From Brachynemurus nebulosus (Eukaryota > Arthropoda > Insecta > Neuroptera > Myrmeleontidae): a DNA stretch of 64,000 nt. The stretch spans positions 22,172,375-22,236,374 of the forward strand of contig JAPWDM010000011.1 in NCBI GenBank assembly GCA_035578155.1, written 5' to 3'. The notes beneath the pieces were generated by a model. That model searched no databases. It saw nothing but the letters and a program-made list of their open reading frames with translations, and had not been told where the DNA came from. Position 1 is the stretch's first letter. Every line of letters starts with the position of its first letter. Below, piece by piece: positions 57,220 through 64,000 of the stretch. A program made the position numbers and the translations under genes.

Positions 57220-59145
57220 AAAAAATTTTTAGTTTTTAAGTGGGAATTATTAGCATGTTTCGTACTTCGAAATGGCTTAAACCAGCGCATCAGATCTATT
57301 GTGATGAAACTTTCTTGAGTATCTGTAAAATACTTTAGAACATATTAATGTTTTACTTATTCCTAAAACTTTGTATATTGAGGCTTCGTTAAACACTTGC
57401 GTTCATATTAGAGTTACTAATTCTGCTGTTTGCGTACCATCAGTTTGTTTATGTCGATTTTTACAGGATGTTTTATAATGAATATAATTTAATTTTTATG
57501 ATAAAAAAGGAGAACGATAATAGGGTTCAGAAAAACCTTTTAAAATTTTCTTTAATTAAATTATTATGGTCTGTATTTTATAGGTTTTTTTTTAACGCCT
57601 ACATACTAAAATGTACATACATATTACTTCTCAATAGTCAGGCTTTCAATAGTTTCTGATTGCTTCTGGAAAATTTAGCTATTACAGCCACTATCATGGT
57701 GAGGCTTGAGTCCGGGACTATGTCAGAAATTTGTATTGAGATCCCTAAAAGCCGAAAATGACATTTACTAAAATTTATATATAGGTCTATAATTTTTCTG
57801 TAGTTATTAGAAAACTTACTCCGTAATATGCGTCGAAACATGTTTTTCATACATGACGATGTACTAAATTCTGTAATAAAATTAAATTAATTCTAACAGT
57901 GTCGGTAATCAGTGTCTGAGTAAACATTTCTTTCTTCGAAACAGTGCGAAATACGAAGATTTTAAAAGAACCAAAAAATGAAGATAGTGAATAAATCTTC
58001 ACCTCAAAAAAAAAAAAAACTGAACAAATTTATCTGGACGTGGGGGTGGTTTCAACCTTTCTCCAATTTTGTTTGGGTTTCTTTGGTTACTGAAAGTAGT
58101 GATATTCTTTGAAGTGCGCAGGTGTCAAATTTTATTAAAATTGGTTTACGCGCTTCTGTTCAGCGTACAAAAATGTGATTTTTCAAATAAACTTTAAACT
58201 CCTCTTACGTGTAAACGGTACATTTTGGTACATAAGTAAGTTGGATCCAGTTGTCTTTTTTTTGACCTCTAGAATACGTGGTAGCTCTGTGTCCCAGGAA
58301 TTTTTGAACACCTGTATTATTTAAATTTTAACTATATTGAATTTTTACTTGTAATATTTTTCTCAAAAATTTTTTTTTAAATTGTTGATACTGATAATCA
58401 AATATTAAAAACGATAGTAAACAAACTCAATTTACAGTAGAAGAATGAAATTGTCACTACAATTATTGGTTTTCTACTATACACACTTGTAACGTTGTCT
58501 GACTTGAGTATTTGTCTTGTCCGTAGTTTTGAAGGATTGCTGGTAATACAAATATAGTTATACTCAATTATTCCCAACAGAATCACGCCGTATACCAATC
58601 ACCCCATATAACAGCTTTCATATACATATATACAATCATAATATATACAATGCACATGTGTATTTATGTTACACGAGTAAAGGAATGTATTTGGTGGGAG
58701 TTAGAACATTTCTAATCCTTTGTGTTTCTAAAGAGATTATACGAAAGAAACAAACCATGCGCTGCTGTCGTAAGTTTTGAACAAACGCGAATAAGACATT
58801 AACCAGAAGTTTTAATGCCTTTACCCTATAAATTAACTATGTTATAATATTATGTTATTTTGGTTATAAAATGAATTTCATTTAAACTCGATTCTCCTGA
58901 AAACAAAAAAAATTTTAATTTTATTCTTGTATTCTACCCAACTCCATACTATTTAGATGTACAAGAAGAATTCTTATGAAAAAAGTCATTTTTTATAAGT
59001 GCAAACATCAGTTTCATTTTGTGTTTATATAACCTTAGTTTATGGAATTTATTATAGCTTCTTTTCCTTTTTTTTATACACAAAATTCTGAATAAATCGT
59101 AGATTCTTATGAGACTCTGGTTGTTCAGTGAAGTTACTGGCATAA
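57220..59145. other. Repeat fragments and AT-rich DNA
   Basis: 57660-57780 is an inverted family X copy (TAGCTATTACAG; GAGTCCGGGACTATGTCAGA). TACAGGATGTTTTATAA at about 57464 and TTTTTGAACACCTGTAT at about 58302-58318 resemble degraded mariner ends, but nothing mariner-like lies between. 58020-58300 has noncoding-repeat phrasing. No gene was recognised. Confidence 0.4.
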
Positions 59146-59149
59146 TTCG

Positions 59150-59650
59150 ACATACCTATATAGTATACTGTGCAATAAGTGAGGGAAATTGTCGATTGCC
59201 CACGAAAGCGAAGTTGAGCGCACGAACGTAGTGAGTACGCTCATTCGCTTGAGTGGGGCAATCGATAATCCCGCACGAGTTGCACATACTATTTTTTATT
59301 ACGAATTTCACATACTTTTTTATATTATTATCACTATTTTTGACATTTTTATTACTTTTTAAAATAATATTTTTAAGTGTTCGTCTTTTTTTCTGAATTA
59401 ATTATCATTTAAATTACTTTGTTGATGGTTTCTATAGAAATAATTATGAAATATTTATTAAATGAAAAATTAAGAGGTGGCTTTGCGTGTTTTGATTAAA
59501 TTTTGCGTGTTTTATTGTCAATTTGCGTGTGGAAAGTTGCTTTCCACACGCAAAAAAGTATGCGGGAAGAGTATAGTGGGTAAACAGCTATTTTGCGTAC
59601 AGATGTGTGTGCGCCAAGTTCATACTTCTTCCGCATGAGTAATAAAAAAT
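59150..59650 (-). repeat. Dispersed foldback repeat, family B copy 2
   Basis: Inverted relative to 15375-16290 and without its internal 450 bp. Includes the hairpin GTCGATTGCCCACGAAAGCG ... GGGGCAATCGATAAT around GCGCACGAACGTAGTGAG (59195-59272), and a second small hairpin GCGTGTGGAAAGTTGCTTTC / CACACGC at about 59523-59550. Confidence 0.75.
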
Positions 59651-59666
59651 TCTTTATTATTTCTTT

Positions 59667-59760
59667 CATATAGAACTACTATGACCTTACTACTTTTGGT
59701 TCAGAATTGCTGTGATCTTACTACTTCTAGTACTGAACTGCTGTAACCTACTACTTTTAA
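59667..59760 (-). repeat. Short inverted array of the 31 bp minisatellite unit
   Basis: Three units of GACCTTACTACTTTTGGTTC-type sequence, the complement of the array at 34415-34775, 25 kb away. Confidence 0.75.
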
Positions 59761-60087
59761 CCGAAACCGTTATTTTTTTCTGGTTCATACCTGAAATTCA
59801 GTATTTAATTTTATTCTATAATCTTCAACAATAAATTTCAAAATTTAACGAACTGATGTTTCTATAATATAAGTAGGTATATGAATAAAACAAATAACAT
59901 TTGAAAACTTTTCATGGATCTAAAATGATAATATTTAATATTTATATTATAAAATTTTACAGGGATAGTAACCAATAAACTTTTCTAACGTTCGTACAGT
60001 ATGATCGTTAAAATATTTATTTTATTTTATTTATTTATTTTTTTTTACTGCATCACATTATTATTAATTAGAATTTACGGACATATG

Positions 60088-60303
60088 ATATCTTCTTTCG
60101 ACGATATTTCTAGATTAAATAGAAATGGAAGAGGTAACTGGATTAGAAACGAAAATTTATATTCCCACATTCTAATTTCAGAGGTCATGCTTAGCGTACC
60201 AGCTAGTCAAGCAAGTGTCGAAAGAGCATTTTTAGGCCTAAGGTATATACCTGCTAAGGGAAAATGGCCTTTCAATAAATTCGAGCGTTTTGGAAAACAG
60301 TAA
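60088..60303 (+). pseudogene. hAT transposase C-terminal dimerisation fragment
   Basis: The frame includes ENLYSHILISEVMLSVPASQ followed by ASVERAFLGLRYI. LSVPAS-Q-x-S-VERAFS-x-L is the hallmark of the hAT C-terminal dimerisation domain, where S-x-ERxFS is nearly invariant; here FS is FL. The catalytic regions upstream are missing, and the frame diverges after RYI to AKGKWPFNKF and stops. Upstream residues (MIVKIFILFYLF) are low-complexity and probably not original. Non-functional. Confidence 0.8.
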
Positions 60304-60420
60304 AATTGAATTTTTTAAACATTTATTTATGTTTTATAAAAGTAATTTTTATAAAATAGATAATATATTCACAACTCGCAAAAAAATTTAAACTTTCGAT
60401 TTAAAAATCGATACTCTATA

Positions 60421-61186
60421 TACAATCTGATAAAACAACGACTTACTGCACAAAGATAAAACCAAAAAACCAAGCGTTGTGGATTATGAATATGAGCTAC
60501 ATATCCGTATATGTCAAAACAAAAACAAAATGAGAAAGCAAAATAAAAAAACATCACAAAGTGAAGATCAAATTATCAATTAAATTTTTCTAAAAATATC
60601 TTACATGTTTCGGTCCGTGGCCATTTTCAAAGATTATGGCAAAAGTCAAAAATATAAAAGAAAATTATTATCAAGTTGAAAAATTTTTTAGAAAGGGTCA
60701 ACGATTCCATAACATAATATGTCAAAATAATTGATTATAAATTCAAGCCACACCCAGTTGATAGGAAGAACGGAAAACAAAGAAAACGACCTTTGGGTCA
60801 AATTATGGTGGTTTTGATACCTCGTTTTCTTTGTTTTCCGTTGTTCCTATCAACTGGGTGTGGCTTGAATTTATAATCAATTATTTTGACATATTATGTT
60901 ATGCAATCGTTGACCCTTTCTAAAATTTTTCAACTTGATAATAATTTTCTTTTATATTTTTGACTTTTGCCATAATCTTTGAAAATGGCCACGGGCCGAA
61001 ACATGTAAGATATTTTTAGAAAAATTTAATTGATAATTTGATCTTCACTTTGTGATGTTTTTTATTTTGCTTTTTCATTTTGTTTTTGTTTTGACATACG
61101 GATATGTAGCTCATATTCGTAATCCACAACGTTTGGTTTTTTGGTTTTATCTTTGTGCAGGAAGTCCTTGTTTTATTAGATTGTAT
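60421..61186. repeat. 766 bp near-perfect palindrome
   Basis: Arms 60421-60789 and 60822-61186 are inverted copies with only scattered mismatches, separated by 32 bp. Landmarks in both arms: GTGCAG/CTGCAC with AAAGATAAAACC, GAGCTACATATCCGTATATG, ATCTTACATGTTTCGG, GGCCATTTTCAAAGATTATG, CAACTGGGTGTGGCTTGAAT. A 14-base direct repeat, ATCGATACTCTATA, flanks it at 60407-60420 and 61218-61231 (31 bases beyond the right arm). Confidence 0.92.
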
Positions 61187-61339
61187 TTAATTTACCTGCA
61201 GTTGAATATTTTAAGTTATCGATACTCTATAACCGTAATCGTAACGTAAACCGTTATTCTTTTTTTGCGTTGAACCGGAACTGAACCGGATCGAAAAAAA
61301 ATTTTTGGTTCGAAGTCCGGCTTTTAACGGCGTTCTGTT

Positions 61340-62990
61340 GTGGTACAATTATTTCTTTGCTCGCTTTGGACCACAATATAACATTAAGCACACTGTACTG
61401 TGTATATCTATTGTGTTCACGTTCTTACTCAAATCAAATGTTGGTGTATATACTGTGCAATATATTTTTATTTTTATTTTGTAATAGCACATATTTTTTA
61501 CAGGAAGATTATATTATCCTTTTCATTATATTTTTTATTATTTTCTATACAATATTTTTATACTTAGCAATGCTTTCTCGTTGTTATTCCCATTTACAAC
61601 GAAAATGTCAGCCGTTTCCTTTGCCTATAGCAAAGGAAATTGACTATAATATAATTTGACATTTATAGAGCACTGATATTGTAATGGTTTTATTATGTGA
61701 TAGGAGAATAATTAACATCTTTTTTTTCTAAAATATCTTTCTTCAATATTAAATGAACGCTTGATGCTATCTAGTAAGGATTATTGTCGTGGGGATGGGT
61801 ATATGAGGGGTAGATAATTAATAAATTGTCTTTGATTTTATGTCTTATTATTCTTCAGTGATTCTTGTATTTTTTTCTTTGCTTGATACATGTAAATATC
61901 AGTTCGTTTCCTTCTGTTTTCTCAAATGAACTAAAAATACTTTCTCAATAATTAATTAAAATTTTGTAATGTGAATGATTTTTTCTTTTAAAAATATTTG
62001 AGATAAAAGAAAATGTTGGAATGGATTATTGAAGAGAATTGATGTTAACCGTTGGAAATTTTATCAGATTATTGATTCTATTGCCTGTCTTATCTTTTTA
62101 AAGTGAAAGTAATTCCGAGTAAATTAGAGAAATAAAAAGCTTTTTTAGAAAAGCTTATGAAAGAGTTTCGTATAATTCGAGATTTCGACTCGCAAGACAT
62201 AGAAAATTAAACTATGTAACAGTGTACTTACGTACTATATATGTTACTACTGATCTGTATTTTTTTAAAGTGTTGTTATACATGTGAATTTTTTGAGACT
62301 TGTCATTTTTATTACGGTTATGTTGACTTAATTAAAAAATTGTTCAGATAAAAGTTATAGTTACCGATGGGAGACTTCCATGTTTAGGACTTTTATTGGT
62401 CTTGTAGTTTTTGAGATATATTGCAAAGTTGTGATGCAAAATTTTTAAATGGAATGCTTTATTAATTTGCTGACCAAAATAATCTAATAATTGTAGGATT
62501 TATTTTGCAAAAATCCATTATACAAAAAATGAAAATAACTTTTCATTGAACTAAACTTTTCTTGTAACGAGCCAGCTTTCAAGGTTTACCAGAATTTTTC
62601 AGTTATGTTAAACTTGATGATGAGTGCGGGTAATTAGTACTAAGCCAGTGTAAATAAACCCTTAGTGAATAAAACTCATATTTATAAACTTTTGTTTTTT
62701 TGTTGTTACCATACCTTTCCTATGCAGTTTCACCAACCTTGAATAAATTTTGCATTGTGATAGTCATCGACTATGATATGTAGAAATAAAGAACATGTAT
62801 AGCTTGTTCTAGTTACCTATAGTCTTCATTAAAGCAGTTATATATTTATGTTAAAAATGTCTTAAAATAATTTTTTGAACTATACGTGTATTCATTGGAA
62901 AAGCAATTCTTTTAACTGTGTATAGAAAGAAGCACACTCCGTGACACTTGAATGCCCACTTTACATAACTTACAAAGAGAAAGACGGAGA
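61340..62990. other. AT-rich DNA with one unrecognised open frame
   Basis: A frame ending at 61659 follows an acceptor-like stretch (CACATATTTTTTACAG, to 61503). It reads a hydrophobic segment (IILFIIFFIIFYTIFLYLAM) and then LSRCYSHLQRKCQPFPLPIA and KEIDYNII. The tail is better balanced in base composition than its surroundings. No family is recognised and no donor upstream is identified. The rest is featureless. Confidence 0.25.
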
Positions 62991-62995
62991 AAGTG

Positions 62996-63195
62996 TAGGT
63001 CAAATCAACTAAAAATGGTCTGATGTCATTAACAAATGAAACAAAATTAAATGTACAACCTTAGGTTACTATAGTTACTCTAATATAAATATAACAAGAA
63101 GGAAAAGAAACAGAAATCTAGGTATGCGTGTCTAACTTTGCTTCATTAGTTACATTTTTTCATCACGTCAGACCATTTTTTATTGAACTAGACTA
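62996..63195. mobile_element. MITE family M, copy 2
   Basis: Same structure as 39063-39266: TCAACTAAAAATGGTCTGAT at the left, and ATCACGTCAGACCATTTTTT near the right, with CAAATGAAACAAA / TTTGCTTCATTAG inside. Diverged from copy 1 mainly in the centre. Confidence 0.75.
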
Positions 63196-63220
63196 TATTA
63201 TGTTATAATATAAAAACATT

Positions 63221-63623
63221 TGAAGGGTACAGGGGAAAAACGATCATAGTCACAAAAAATAAATTTTTCAGAGGAGTTTTTTTAAACTTTAAAGTGTGAA
63301 TGGCGCATTTTTCAACCTAAAAATTTTTTGCCTGAAAACCACGCATTGGATCTAGTTCAAACTTTCGGTGGTTATTACTAATATAGTACGTTAGAAGACG
63401 CCATGCCAGCAGAAAATAGACGGCTAGCCATTTTCGCGAAATTTGACGGATTATATGCGCATTTTTCAGCAAAAAAATTTGTTCTTCCCCTGCATATCAT
63501 GGACTATGTTTGATTTTAACGTGTAATATTAGCACGGGGTCAATATTCTGCATACTGCCAACATAACAGCATGAATTTTGGAATTTTTTACTTTTTGTGA
63601 TCGTTTTTCCCCTGAACCCTTCA
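63221..63623. mobile_element. 403 bp MITE (GGGGAAAAACGATCA ends)
   Basis: TGAAGGGTACAGGGGAAAAA and, inverted from the right, TGAAGGGTTCAGGGGAAAAA are partners, then CGATCA and GTCACAAAA. The target duplication is unclear. No coding. Confidence 0.8.
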
Positions 63624-63801
63624 TTTACTATACTTTTAACTGTTTTGATTTCTACTAAGAGTAGTGAAGCAGGCAAATTCTTAAGGTACAAAAACTATGG
63701 GTTAAACTTCGTATTAGGAAATTTGTTGTAATGGACTCGATCTTTCAACGGCCCAATTTTGATATATTTCTCCGTTTTGAGGGCTCTAGAGTCGTTTAAA
63801 A

Positions 63802-64000
63802 CAGTGTTTCTCAACCACCGGTCTGCGAACCGTTTGCCAAGCCGCCAAAGTATCTTACCGATCCGCAGAAAAATGTGTATATTACAAACATTTATAATTT
63901 TAGTAAAAAAAAAACTATATCTTTCTGAATTACATAGTATAGACCAAGTGCTCGAAAACCGACATTTCATATTACATGACATAATTTTATTCTGATTTAT
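63802..64000. mobile_element. hAT element end, truncated by the window
   Basis: CAGTGTTTCTCAACCACCGG followed by TCTGCGAACCG is a very common terminus of Charlie-like hAT elements (CAGTGTTTCTCAACC with a CCGGTC/GCGGACC box). The preceding eight bases GTTTAAAA would be the left target duplication. The element continues past the window. Open frames on both strands here are unsupported. Confidence 0.6.

Larger units (their letters stand above)
59762..61335 (+). mobile_element. hAT element remnant
   Basis: Carries the C-terminal part of a hAT transposase (60088-60303). ACCGTTA-type words with GGTTC occur on both sides (59762-59790; 61232-61300 with GAACCGGAACTGAACCGG), as hAT subterminal repeats often do. 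True ends were not found. The 766 bp palindrome (60421-61186) lies within, downstream of the coding remnant. Confidence 0.5.

Noticed and set aside
57464..58318. Possible old mariner with TACAGG-type ends
   Set aside because: The ends share only about eight bases and nothing between them resembles transposase.
63695..63995. Overlapping 78- and 95-codon frames on opposite strands
   Set aside because: They straddle the start of a hAT terminus and neither shows protein features.

Overview
The window looks like gene-poor, AT-rich nuclear DNA of an animal, most likely an insect (possibly a hemipteran). The reasons are the density of decayed mariner, pogo-like, hAT, piggyBac-like, PIF/Harbinger-like, Helitron and LINE pieces, the long TA microsatellites, and the lack of any bacterial-type gene layout. 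No complete protein-coding host gene is visible. All recognisable protein sequence belongs to broken transposons. A few short splice-bounded segments are offered as weak candidate exons. All repeat boundaries were read by eye from matching ends; no alignment or search was run.

Layout. 1-9 kb: a foldback element, an internally deleted mariner (1728-2034), a long dispersed repeat whose TA tract is split by a 1.05 kb terminal-inverted-repeat element (3381-4427), a piggyBac-like MITE (5768-6234), a LINE 3' end (6550-6860), a short MITE and a 300 bp hairpin. 9-17 kb: dispersed noncoding families, two palindromic MITEs, a second copy of the TA-bearing repeat, and a foldback family with a mirror copy at 59 kb. 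17-32 kb: a mariner nested in a palindromic MITE, two elements sharing GGGGAG-type ends, a Harbinger-like MITE (445 bp; second copy 32 kb), a small Helitron, and a Harbinger transposase remnant. 32-44 kb: a local tandem duplication, a 31 bp minisatellite, nested pogo-like elements (35742-38370 containing 35993-37285), a second deleted mariner, nested hAT-type elements, and a 124 bp hAT MITE with an exact 8 bp target duplication. 44-50 kb: the least repetitive part, with weak exon candidates, a possible promoter and tRNA-like relics. 50-55 kb: a 5.07 kb palindromic element with Foldback-like architecture, whose arms carry arrays of a 119-120 bp unit. 55-64 kb: a TTAA-flanked element, the second foldback-family copy, a hAT transposase C-terminus, a 766 bp near-perfect palindrome, two MITEs and a hAT end running off the window.

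The pieces do not form a pathway. They form a layered insertion record: several elements sit inside others, and several families have two to four copies in this one window, so relative ages can be read. The most unusual objects are the 5 kb palindrome with tandem-array arms and its solo arms elsewhere, the group of four TA-flanked elements with GGGGAG/GGGTAA ends and internal copies of terminal words, and the 766 bp palindrome beside the hAT remnant.
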